Translations under genes and position numbers: made by a program
Assembly: GCA_002451275.1 (NCBI GenBank)
Contig: DKBS01000208.1
Coordinates: forward strand, 1 to 7,092
DNA length: 7,092 bases
Source: Planctomycetaceae bacterium UBA6894
Lineage (GTDB): Bacteria > Planctomycetota > Planctomycetia > Gemmatales > Gemmataceae
Reading direction: 5' to 3'
In this document: piece by piece, positions 1 to 6,874 of the stretch
Layout of the letters: the number at the start of each line of letters is the position of its first letter
Numbering within the stretch: position 1 is the first letter of the stretch
Notes under the pieces: model-generated
Seen by the model: only the letters and a program-made list of their open reading frames with translations
What the model was told of the DNA's origin: nothing
Databases searched by the model: none

Positions 1-212
1 TCCATCCGTGGCTCACCCTTCAGGAACATCAGCCGCACCAGGAACTGCTCGGCATGTCCCAGTTCCTCCTGCATTTCCTCCCGCATCTTGGTCGCCAACA
101 GCCCCATGCCCCACTCGTCCAGCACGCAGGCGTGCAGTTGGTACTGGTGCGCGGCGGAGAGTTCCATCGACAGCGCTTTTTGCAGGTTCTTGAGGGTGTT
201 GGGCCGGTTCAT
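1..212 (-). CDS. bfr: Bacterioferritin-family ferritin, N-terminal part (runs off the left edge)
   Basis: Iron-storage ferritin of the bacterioferritin family: it oxidises Fe(II) at a di-iron centre and stores the mineral inside a 24-subunit cytoplasmic shell. Only the first 70 codons are in the window; family members are about 155-160 residues. From memory of E. coli Bfr, the sequence aligns without gaps at an offset of -1. Ferroxidase ligands Glu17, Glu50 and His53 and the residue Tyr24 match E. coli Glu18, Glu51, His54 and Tyr25, and the stretch HQYQLHA matches NQYFLHA. The residue equivalent to haem ligand Met52 is Leu51 (ELGHAE against EMKHAD), so this subunit probably does not bind haem in the usual way. 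The ATG at 212-210 is chosen because AAGGA lies seven bases upstream and the protein start matches the family. The gene is divergent from ahcY. Family assignment is firm; the haem statement is inference. Confidence 0.9.
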   Translation of the reverse strand, partial: MNRPNTLKNLQKALSMELSAAHQYQLHACVLDEWGMGLLATKMREEMQEELGHAEQFLVRLMFLKGEPRM

Positions 213-250
213 GGCTGATTCCTTCATTTTTCTGGAAAACACTACATCAC

Positions 251-267
251 CGGGTTTATTCTACCCG
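251..267 (-). promoter_or_regulatory. Possible -10 element inside an interrupted palindrome, upstream of the ferritin gene
   Basis: CGGGT (251-255) and ACCCG (263-267) form a perfect 5-bp inverted repeat separated by seven bases. On the minus strand the space between the arms contains TAGAAT (263-258), five of six matches to the -10 consensus. Transcription would start near 251, giving a 5' leader of about 40 bases. No good -35 hexamer lies 16-18 bases further upstream. The palindrome over the -10 could be an operator for a metal- or redox-responsive repressor, but it matches no Fur or IscR consensus I can recognise. Confidence 0.35.
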
Positions 268-297
268 TCCAGGCTTTTCGAGAAACGCCCCGAGCCG

Positions 298-354
298 CTG
301 GCCCGGAATCCATATCCAGGTCAACCAGACCCCCATTCGGTCGCTTCCGGGCAG
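298..354. repeat. Inverted repeat with long loop, possible structured RNA or attenuator
   Basis: GCCCGGAA (301-308) and TTCCGGGC (345-352) are perfect complements. Two more pairs (298-299 with 353-354) extend the stem past a single bulged G at 300. The 36-base loop holds a smaller hairpin, GGTC (319-322) with GACC (328-331), and that GACC could instead pair with GGTC at 339-342. The element sits in the 486-base gap between the ferritin gene and ahcY and is outside any recognised gene. Function unknown. Apart from this element and the 5-bp hairpin ACCGG/CCGGT near 404-417, I see nothing identifiable between 268 and 480. Confidence 0.35.
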
Positions 355-501
355 GCCCGCCCCGTCGTCCAAAAGCCAGCCCTTGGTTATCCAGAGGACC
401 GGAGTGCCGGTTGGTACGAGAGGCCGAGCAAGCGGTGGGCAATCCCTAAGTTTTGGGGTTTTGGGCAATCTAGGCTGACTCAGCTTCGATTTTCCGGTGG
501 C

Positions 502-529
502 TTGCCTTCGGTGCCTTCACTGCTATAAA
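502..529 (+). promoter_or_regulatory. Candidate sigma-70-type promoter for ahcY
   Basis: TTGCCT (502-507, four of six to TTGACA) and TATAAA (524-529, five of six to TATAAT) are separated by 16 bases, with a TG one base before the -10 (521-522), as in extended -10 promoters. Predicted start near 536 gives an untranslated leader of about 160 bases that contains the whole SAH riboswitch. It is the best promoter match seen in the gap upstream of ahcY. Confidence 0.5.
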
Positions 530-595
530 TGGTTTACTCGGAAATCGGTTTTTCCCGGAGACTTGCCTAAAGTCAACCTATCGAACACCAACTCG

Positions 596-673
596 TCGAG
601 GGGCGCTGCGACGGCACGCATGGGCGTACCTGCCAGGCTCGAAGGGGTGGACCATCACTGTGCAACGGCGCCC
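596..673 (+). ncRNA. SAH (S-adenosylhomocysteine) riboswitch
   Basis: The leader matches the SAH riboswitch architecture. P1 is TCGAG (596-600) with CTCGA (638-642). The conserved strand GGGCGCTGC (601-609) follows P1 directly. P2 is GGCA (613-616) with TGCC (631-634), continued by CGC (617-619) with GCG (624-626). The conserved CAGG (634-637) runs into the 3' side of P1. The pseudoknot pairs GGGCGC (601-606) with GCGCCC (668-673), plus a T607-G667 wobble. A small hairpin around 646-659 lies between. Known members sit upstream of SAH recycling genes, and SAH binding raises expression. That is consistent here, as ahcY starts 25 bases downstream. No terminator hairpin with a T-tract separates the aptamer from the gene, so control is more likely at translation initiation: the pseudoknot ends 11 bases before the AGGAG. 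Confidence 0.93.
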
Positions 674-684
674 TTCATCGTTTC

Positions 685-689
685 AGGAG
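685..689 (+). promoter_or_regulatory. Ribosome binding site that decides the ahcY start
   Basis: AGGAG lies nine bases before the GTG at 699 but only three before the in-frame GTG at 693, which favours 699. An in-frame GTG at 660 falls inside the riboswitch pseudoknot region and would make that RNA coding, so it is unlikely to be the start. Confidence 0.7.
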
Positions 690-698
690 ACTGTGAAC

Positions 699-2120
<1,422 letters not shown>

Positions 2121-2151
2121 TCGGCGCATCGCCTGAATAACGGTAAACCTG

Positions 2152-2183
2152 ACACCCGCCGGCTTTGCCGGCGGGTGTTTTTT
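2152..2183 (+). terminator. Rho-independent terminator of ahcY
   Basis: A perfect 12-bp stem, 2152-2163 with 2167-2178, closes a three-base TTT loop and runs into six consecutive T (2178-2183). It starts 31 bases after the ahcY stop. On the minus strand the hairpin also lies downstream of the convergent membrane-protein gene that ends at 2205, but without a T-tract there, so it is a good terminator only for ahcY. Confidence 0.93.
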
Positions 2184-2204
2184 GTTCAGCGGACGGTGGA
2201 TGGA

Positions 2205-2723
2205 TTACCTGCGGAACCCGAGGTCCCGCGCGGTGATGGATTGAACCTGGTTGTAGGCTTCCTGGTTGCGGCCTTTATCAGCCTCCTCCCCGGTGAATGC
2301 TTCCCAATTGGGTGTGGAAGCCTTTTTGGGATAGTGCCTTTCATCGGCACGGATGCCGGCCTTGTTCCCCGCCCCCCTGTTGGTGGCAAAGCATTCCTCC
2401 ATGAACCGGTGGTATGCCTCCCGGTATTCGGGAGTCCAGAGGAACTCATAGGTCCGGAATTCCCTGTCCGCATCCCGTTTGGCCTGGAGGATCTCTTCCG
2501 GGCTCCAGTCGAGGTAGCCGCCCACACGGTGCCGGTATGAGAAAATCTGGTTCAGCAGCGGGCTGATCAGCGCGATCCGCTTGATCCTTTCCGTCATCGC
2601 GGCCTCCGCCAATTTCTGCTTGCGCTGGAAAAGGTAGGCCACCACCACAACCACCACAGGTGTGGCCAGTGCCCCGAGCGCCTTGGCCACCTCGACGAAG
2701 GTGTTCAAAAAACTACTTTCCAT
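2205..2723 (-). CDS. Small single-pass membrane protein of unknown function
   Basis: Not recognised as a named family. The 172-residue product has one strong hydrophobic segment (about 15-32, with six consecutive Val at 23-28), then a basic stretch QRKQK (33-37), so the positive-inside rule puts the long C-terminal part in the cytoplasm. The remainder is polar, rich in charge and aromatic residues (IFSYRHRVGGYLDW, then EFRTYEFLWTPEYREAYHRFMEECF), and probably mostly helical. The C-terminal 40 residues look disordered. ATG at 2723-2721 is chosen because it opens just before the membrane segment and GAGGAG lies upstream at 2741-2736, although the 12-base spacing is long. It lies 47 bases downstream of the ceramidase-like gene on the same strand with no terminator between, so the two may be co-transcribed. 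A real gene is likely because the membrane segment and codon pattern are coherent; function is open. Confidence 0.7.
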   Translation of the reverse strand: MESSFLNTFVEVAKALGALATPVVVVVVAYLFQRKQKLAEAAMTERIKRIALISPLLNQIFSYRHRVGGYLDWSPEEILQAKRDADREFRTYEFLWTPEYREAYHRFMEECFATNRGAGNKAGIRADERHYPKKASTPNWEAFTGEEADKGRNQEAYNQVQSITARDLGFRR

Positions 2724-2770
2724 GTCTGAAAAAAGCTCCTCGTCCCTGAATTGGCCGGGGTGGCCAACAG

Positions 2771-4162
2771 TCAGTGGCCTGATTGCCCCGACCTCAGCGC
2801 ATTCACCTGCCGATGCACCGACTCCACAATCCTGTCCTCCACCTCCACGCTGAACGGGCCCGGCAGCGACTGGTAGATCACCGCCTCGGTGCCCTCGTAG
2901 CCGCCTTCCAGCAGCACCCGGCGGGTGGGGACATAGGCATGCACCAGGTTGGAGTAACCGGCCACCCAAATCGGCTTGCCCTCGGCCCGCAGTTCCCCCT
3001 TGAGCCGCAGGGCGTAATCCACCACCGGTTCGCCGCCCAGCGCCACCAGGGTCAGTTTTCCACCCAGTTCCAGAACCTGCACCGGCAGCGGGTAGTCCGG
3101 CGGGCGGTCACCGGGGTTGGGCCATTCCTTCAACACCCACTGGGCGTGTCGAGCAACGAAACCGTTGCCCGATTTTGCCCGCGCCTCCAAATCAGCCCGC
3201 GGCGGAAGTGGCGCGAAGGGCAGGGGGCAAATCTCCAGGGATTTGGCCAGGGTCGGGTCCAGCATCAACGGTTTGGTTGCAAGCCCCGATTCCACCGCCG
3301 CCGCCAGGGCCAGGCCGTTGGGCTCCGCACCGGCGTCACCCCGGTTCGGCGATGGGTTCTGGTCCCCCCCGCAACCGGCCAGGAACAACGCCACCGCTCC
3401 CGGGTGGTCCTTTTCCAGTTGGCGCTGGGCGAAGCCCGCGTAGTCACCGTTGATCTTCCGAGTGGGGCCCAGGGCGGTGTTGTGGCAGGCGAAGCCGAAC
3501 ACCACGCCCGCCAGTTTCCCGTCGGTGGCTTCTATCCGAAGCACGGGCACCTCGTGATCAACCGGCCCGTTCGGGTTGGGGGCCAGGCGGAACCCGGTGG
3601 GGGTGGGTAAACGGCGATTCATCGAGGTGGCGCTGCGTGAGGCGCTGTAGCCAAGGGTTGCCGGTGCCTGCGATGTCAACGCGCCGCGAATGGCAAGGTC
3701 GATCTGTTTGACGAGGAATTCGACATACGCGTCGGCCCGTTTTCCCCATTGGGGATCGATGCCCCAGTCGGTCACCGTCCGGCTAGAGACCATGGGCCCG
3801 CCATGGGTGTGCGAGGTGTTCACCAGCAGCTCTTCCTGATTCAGGCCGTGGCTTTTTTTCGCCATGGCCACGATGCGGTCGCGCAGTGTTTGGGGAATCT
3901 CAATCAAGTCCAAACCGACGATGACCAGTCGGCTCCCCCGGCCATCCGCCAATGCCAGTACCCGGGCGTACAGGTCGGTCAGCACACCGTCTGAAGGACC
4001 GTTGCGGGCGGCGTACCCGGCCATCCAAACCGGTTGGGTGGGAGTGATTTTTTCGCGGGCCATGCCGGCTTTCCACAGGCCTGCCTCGCCGGCCGAAGCC
4101 TTGCAAACCCAAAGTAAGCAGTGCACCGCAAAACAGAAAAGCAGTCGAACGGGAATGGTCAT
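2771..4162 (-). CDS. Secreted neutral/alkaline ceramidase-like hydrolase
   Basis: Belongs to the neutral/alkaline non-lysosomal ceramidase N-terminal domain family (Ceramidase_alk), zinc amidases that in the characterised members release fatty acid from ceramide outside the cytoplasm. The 463-residue product starts with a Sec signal peptide, hydrophobic at 7-20 with probable cleavage after ASA (22-24). Family landmarks follow: GLDLIEIPQTLRDRI (83-97), NTSHTHGGP (115-123) and FACHNTALGP (224-233) with the expected zinc histidines, then GGEP (376-379) and the SNLVHAYVPT region (404-413), where the Glu and a Tyr ligand are expected. The catalytic loop reads GDQNP (266-270), whereas true ceramidases have GDVSP with a nucleophile Ser; Asn takes that place here. 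The C-terminal domain of the 650-residue ceramidases is absent. The substrate therefore may not be ceramide. ATG at 4162-4160 is preferred, with AGGCGG seven bases upstream; an in-frame ATG at 4189 lacks such a site. Confidence 0.88.
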   Translation of the reverse strand: MTIPVRLLFCFAVHCLLWVCKASAGEAGLWKAGMAREKITPTQPVWMAGYAARNGPSDGVLTDLYARVLALADGRGSRLVIVGLDLIEIPQTLRDRIVAMAKKSHGLNQEELLVNTSHTHGGPMVSSRTVTDWGIDPQWGKRADAYVEFLVKQIDLAIRGALTSQAPATLGYSASRSATSMNRRLPTPTGFRLAPNPNGPVDHEVPVLRIEATDGKLAGVVFGFACHNTALGPTRKINGDYAGFAQRQLEKDHPGAVALFLAGCGGDQNPSPNRGDAGAEPNGLALAAAVESGLATKPLMLDPTLAKSLEICPLPFAPLPPRADLEARAKSGNGFVARHAQWVLKEWPNPGDRPPDYPLPVQVLELGGKLTLVALGGEPVVDYALRLKGELRAEGKPIWVAGYSNLVHAYVPTRRVLLEGGYEGTEAVIYQSLPGPFSVEVEDRIVESVHRQVNALRSGQSGH

Positions 4163-4218
4163 GGGTCTGCCGCCTGACTGTGGAGCCATAATCAATTGCA
4201 GTGGTTGGCCAGAGGGTG

Positions 4219-4247
4219 ATTATTCGCCATCCGGGGCGACCGGGCAA
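4219..4247 (-). promoter_or_regulatory. Candidate promoter of the ceramidase-like gene
   Basis: On the minus strand TTGCCC (4247-4242, four of six) and AATAAT (4224-4219, five of six) are separated by exactly 17 bases. The predicted start near 4212 leaves a leader of about 50 bases before the ATG at 4162. A 5-bp hairpin, CCGGG/CCCGG (4240-4254), overlaps the -35. The match is good, but it is only a sequence match. Confidence 0.45.
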
Positions 4248-4326
4248 ATCCCGGCGGGGAAACTAATGGGCGACCCCATGGGCCCAGGATGCGAGGGCTT
4301 TGCCTGAACTGTTCCTGTAGGCCGGG

Positions 4327-4332
4327 TATAAT
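4327..4332 (+). promoter_or_regulatory. Perfect -10 box for a leaderless transcript of the alkylation repair gene
   Basis: TATAAT, six of six to consensus, ends seven bases before the A of the ATG at 4340. Transcription starting the usual seven bases or so after a -10 would begin at or next to the start codon. The sequence between contains no Shine-Dalgarno motif, which fits a leaderless mRNA. The -35 is weak: CTGAAC at 4304-4309, 17 bases upstream, matches three of six. Confidence 0.55.
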
Positions 4333-4339
4333 CATCCCC

Positions 4340-5005
4340 ATGAATACAAAAGACATCCTCGACCAGCTCAAGGCCTTGGGTAACCCTGCCCGGCATGCCC
4401 ACAATGTCCGTGCCGGGGCCCCGGAAAACCAGTTCGGCGTAATGCTTGGCGACATCCGCGCCATCGCCAAGAAGCTCAAGACAAACCACGAACTCGCGCT
4501 GAAGCTGTGGGACACGGGCAATGTGGAGGCGCAACTGGTCGCCACGCTCATCATGAAGCCCAAGGCCCTCACCCCCGACCAACTCGAAACGCTGACCCGC
4601 TCCACCACCTGCTCCCAAGTGGCTGACTGGTTGAATGGCTATGTCGTCGCAAAGCACCCCAGTAAGGATGCCCTGCGCGAAAAATGGATGGTGGCCAAGG
4701 ACCGCTGGGCTGCCCGAGCCGGGTGGAACCTGACTGCCAGCCATATCAACAAAGGCGCTGATGACCTCGACCTGCCCGCATTGCTCGACCGCATCGAAAA
4801 GGAGATGCCGAAAGCCGCTCCGGAGGTGCAGTGGACCATGAACAACACGCTGGCAGCCATTGGCATCCACCACGCCGACCTGCGCAAGCGGGCCGTCGCC
4901 ATCGGCGAGAAGATCGGCCTGTACCGCGATTGGCCTGTGTCCAAGGGGTGCATCATCCCATTCGTGCCGGTGTGGGTGGAGGCGATGGTGCAACGCAAGG
5001 GTTGA
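4340..5005 (+). CDS. DNA alkylation repair protein, AlkD-like HEAT-repeat glycosylase family
   Basis: A 221-residue cytoplasmic protein of the DNA alkylation repair enzyme family related to AlkC/AlkD. Characterised AlkD members are HEAT-like all-helical DNA glycosylases that remove cationic alkylated purines such as 7-methylguanine and 3-methyladenine. Features typical of the subfamily are FGVMLGDIRAIAKKLKTNHELA (32-53), ATLIMKPKALT (68-78), SQVADWLNGYVV (92-103), WAARAGWNLTA (123-133), PEVQWTMNNTLAAIGIH and the C-terminal YRDWPVSKGC. Asp96 and Arg126 sit where AlkD has its catalytic Asp113 and DNA-contacting Arg148; this equivalence is by motif position only. The length matches the family. 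ATG at 4340 is chosen because the domain begins there; an upstream in-frame start near 4289 would add residues unlike the family. The gene is divergent from the ceramidase-like gene and convergent with yjdM. Activity of this particular subfamily is inferred, not shown. Confidence 0.9.
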   Translation: MNTKDILDQLKALGNPARHAHNVRAGAPENQFGVMLGDIRAIAKKLKTNHELALKLWDTGNVEAQLVATLIMKPKALTPDQLETLTRSTTCSQVADWLNGYVVAKHPSKDALREKWMVAKDRWAARAGWNLTASHINKGADDLDLPALLDRIEKEMPKAAPEVQWTMNNTLAAIGIHHADLRKRAVAIGEKIGLYRDWPVSKGCIIPFVPVWVEAMVQRKG

Positions 5006-5034
5006 AGGGTGGTGCCGGGCCTGCGAAATGGTAT

Positions 5035-5373
5035 TCAGGCCTTCTTCACAAACTCTGACTTCAGCTTCATCGCGCCGAAGCCATCGATCTTGCAGTCGAT
5101 GTCGTGGTCCCCGTCCACCAGGCGGATGTTCTTGACCTTGGTGCCCACCTTCACGGAACTGGATGCGCCTTTCACCTTCAGGTCCTTGATCACCTGCACC
5201 GTGTCCCCGTCCTTCAGCTCGTTGCCAAAAGCGTCTTTCCAGACCCGCTTTTCCTGGGCAACCTGTCCCGCGCCGGGGTTCCAGCGGTTGTCGCATTCCG
5301 TGCAGACCAGGAATTCGCCGTCTTCATAGGCGTATTCGGATTGGCACTGGGGGCAGGGAGGTGTGTCACTCAT
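5035..5373 (-). CDS. yjdM: Zinc-ribbon protein YjdM (PhnA)
   Basis: A 112-residue homologue of E. coli YjdM, historically PhnA. It was named after the phosphonate operon but is not required for phosphonate breakdown, and its true role is unsettled. An N-terminal zinc ribbon has Cys7-x2-Cys10 and Cys24-x2-Cys27. The C-terminal SH3-like PhnA domain (about 48-112) is almost identical to the E. coli protein as I recall it, for example DGDTVQVIKDLKVKG, GTKVKNIRLV and the ending KIDGFGAMKLKSEFVKK. The length equals that of the family. ATG at 5373-5371 is chosen because the protein then begins MSDTPPCPQC, like its relatives; a TTG seven codons upstream has no ribosome binding site. No phosphonate genes lie nearby. 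The stop lies 29 bases from the end of the convergent repair gene. Family assignment is very secure; function is not. Confidence 0.95.
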   Translation of the reverse strand: MSDTPPCPQCQSEYAYEDGEFLVCTECDNRWNPGAGQVAQEKRVWKDAFGNELKDGDTVQVIKDLKVKGASSSVKVGTKVKNIRLVDGDHDIDCKIDGFGAMKLKSEFVKKA

Positions 5374-5416
5374 GGAAATCCCACAGATGGTCAAGGGGAG
5401 GAGGTAGATTCAACTC

Positions 5417-5432
5417 CCTGAATTCTATCAGG
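5417..5432 (-). promoter_or_regulatory. Interrupted palindrome enclosing a possible -10 upstream of yjdM
   Basis: CCTGA (5417-5421) and TCAGG (5428-5432) form a 5-bp inverted repeat. On the minus strand the centre reads TAGAAT (5427-5422), five of six to the -10 consensus, about 50 bases before the yjdM ATG. No convincing -35 is seen. The layout repeats that found upstream of the ferritin gene at 251-267. Confidence 0.3.
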
Positions 5433-5463
5433 CCCGTGGCTGAGCCTTCCGGTTGCCCGATGG

Positions 5464-5492
5464 TTGCATGGCCAACCTCCGGATCGTACGAT
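5464..5492 (+). promoter_or_regulatory. Candidate promoter of the oxidoreductase gene with an overlapping 10-bp palindrome
   Basis: TTGCAT (5464-5469) and TACGAT (5487-5492) are 17 bases apart. Matches are modest, three and four of six. The -10 overlaps a perfect palindrome ATCGTACGAT (5483-5492) flanked by TCCGG (5478-5482) and CCGGA (5496-5500), a plausible operator. Predicted start is near 5499. Confidence 0.3.
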
Positions 5493-5509
5493 GCCCCGGA
5501 AGGTGTTTG

Positions 5510-5528
5510 GGCCGGCCAACAGCCGGCC
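5510..5528 (+). repeat. Perfect 7-bp hairpin in the leader of the oxidoreductase gene
   Basis: GGCCGGC (5510-5516) pairs fully with GCCGGCC (5522-5528) around the loop CAACA. The all-GC stem ends 32 bases before the start codon at 5561 and has no T-tract, so it is not a typical terminator. It may stabilise the 5' end of the mRNA or affect translation; no Shine-Dalgarno sequence precedes the start. Confidence 0.5.
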
Positions 5529-5560
5529 ATGGATCGGATAAACCCTCCCGGTGCCAACCC

Positions 5561-6874
5561 ATGTTGATCCTCCCCCGCATCGACCGTCGCAAAATGATGC
5601 AGGCAGCCGCGTTGTCAGCCATCCCGGCTTGGCAGTTGCCCCAGCTTGTCGCAGATGAACCCAAGAAGGCGGGCGAAAAACCGAAGATCGCCCTGATCGG
5701 CTGCGGTGGCATGGGCAAGGGCGATGCGAGGAACGCCGCCCGTTTCGGCTCCGTGGTGGCCGTCTGCGATGTGGACACCAACCGGGCAGCCGAAGCCGCC
5801 AAACAAAATGGCGGTGCCAGGCAATACACCGATTTCCGCAAACTGCTCGATACCGAGAAGGATGTCTCGGTGGTCATCAACGCCACACCCGACCACTGGC
5901 ACACGCTGGTCAATCTGGCGGCGGTGAAGGCTGGCAAGGATGTCTACAGCGAGAAGCCGCTCACGCTCACCATCGATGAGGGGAAGCGCCTGGTGGCCGC
6001 CGTGAAGGCCCACGAGCGTGTGCTGCAAACCGGCAGTCAGCAGCGCAGCGACAAACTGTTCCGCCAAGCCTGCCTGCTGGTCCGTTCGGGTCGCCTGGGC
6101 AAGATCCACACGGTGACCAGCGCGCTTCCAGCCGGTCTCCGCGGCGGACCGTTCAAATCGGTGGAAGTGCCGAGCGGGCTCGATTGGGACATGTGGCAGG
6201 GGCAGGCCCAGGCCACCGACTATGTCCCGGAGCGCTGCTTCACGAACTTCCGGTTCTGGCTGGATTACAGTGGCGGCACCCTCACCGACTGGGGCGCCCA
6301 CCACAACGACATTGTCTTGTGGGCGATCAACCAGACCGGCCCCACCTCGGTGGAAGGCAAGCGCCTGGCAGAACCGGTCCCGGGCGGCTACACGGCCCCC
6401 TCCGAGTACGAGATCGCCTACGGGTACGCGGGTGGATTGAAGCACATCTGCAAGAGCACCACCGCCAGCACCATCTTCGGTGGCAGGCCGGACAAGCCGG
6501 TTCCCCGCCACCTGATGGACCACGGCGTCAAGTTCGAGGGAACCGACGGCTGGCTGTTCGTCACCCGCGGCAAGATCGAGGCGAGCAAGCCGGAGATCCT
6601 GGGCGACAAACCCTCCGCGCAGGAGCAGGGTGTCCAGGTCAGCGACGACCACATGGCCAATTTCTTCGACTGCGTGGCAACCCGCAAGGCGCCCGTCTGC
6701 GACGCCGAGACCGGCCACCGCTCCGTCTCCGTCTGCCACCTGGGCGGCATTGCTCTCAGATTGGGCCGCAAACTGAAATGGGACCCGGCCCGGGAAGAGT
6801 TCACCGGCGACCGCGAAGCCAACACCCACCTCGCCCGCGAACAGCGCAAGCCCTGGACCTATGACATCGCGTGA
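5561..6874 (+). CDS. Gfo/Idh/MocA-family NAD(P)-dependent oxidoreductase with a twin-arginine-like leader
   Basis: A 437-residue oxidoreductase of the family that acts on sugars, sugar acids or inositols with tightly bound NAD(P). Residues 1-31 look like a Tat export signal: IDRRKMMQ (7-14), then a hydrophobic stretch AAALSAIPAW and possible cleavage near LVA (29-31). The Rossmann domain follows with IGCGGMGKG (46-54) and the acidic residue of VCDVD (68-72), then ATPDHWH (108-114), the family motif EKP (131-133) with catalytic-type Lys132, GRLGKIHTV (177-185), and TDWGAHHND (242-250) in the C-terminal substrate domain. Exported, folded Gfo/Idh/MocA proteins are abundant in planctomycetes; the exact substrate cannot be read from sequence. 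ATG at 5561 is preferred because it keeps the arginine pair; ATG at 5594 would remove it. Neither has a Shine-Dalgarno motif. No operon partner or terminator is visible downstream. Confidence 0.92.
   Translation: MLILPRIDRRKMMQAAALSAIPAWQLPQLVADEPKKAGEKPKIALIGCGGMGKGDARNAARFGSVVAVCDVDTNRAAEAAKQNGGARQYTDFRKLLDTEKDVSVVINATPDHWHTLVNLAAVKAGKDVYSEKPLTLTIDEGKRLVAAVKAHERVLQTGSQQRSDKLFRQACLLVRSGRLGKIHTVTSALPAGLRGGPFKSVEVPSGLDWDMWQGQAQATDYVPERCFTNFRFWLDYSGGTLTDWGAHHNDIVLWAINQTGPTSVEGKRLAEPVPGGYTAPSEYEIAYGYAGGLKHICKSTTASTIFGGRPDKPVPRHLMDHGVKFEGTDGWLFVTRGKIEASKPEILGDKPSAQEQGVQVSDDHMANFFDCVATRKAPVCDAETGHRSVSVCHLGGIALRLGRKLKWDPAREEFTGDREANTHLAREQRKPWTYDIA

Noticed and set aside
380..450. Possible tRNA-like stretch in the gap before ahcY
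   Set aside because: No T-loop consensus (GGTTCGAATCC-like) and no cloverleaf could be assembled.
451..465. Telomere-like G-rich run TTTTGGGGTTTTGGG, considered as a G-quadruplex
   Set aside because: Only two adjacent G-runs; four are needed for an intramolecular quadruplex.
256..468. Minus-strand open frame of 70 codons in the gap before ahcY
   Set aside because: No ribosome binding site or known motif was seen, and it overlaps the inverted repeat and the ferritin promoter. It could be a decayed gene, but nothing supports that.
88..528. Plus-strand open frame across the ferritin start and the gap
   Set aside because: It overlaps the ferritin gene antisense, has an irregular composition rich in Pro and Arg, and resembles no protein I know.
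5018..5041. Hairpin GGCCTG/CAGGCC between the convergent repair gene and yjdM, considered as a bidirectional terminator
   Set aside because: Only six pairs, a 12-base loop, no T-tract on either strand, and it includes the yjdM stop codon.
4220..5296. A 358-codon minus-strand open frame spanning the repair gene and the end of yjdM
   Set aside because: It crosses two recognised genes, overlaps a likely promoter region and has no recognisable domain.
5035..5373. Phosphonate utilisation role suggested by the PhnA name
   Set aside because: No phn transport or C-P lyase genes are nearby, and PhnA/YjdM itself is known not to be needed for phosphonate breakdown.
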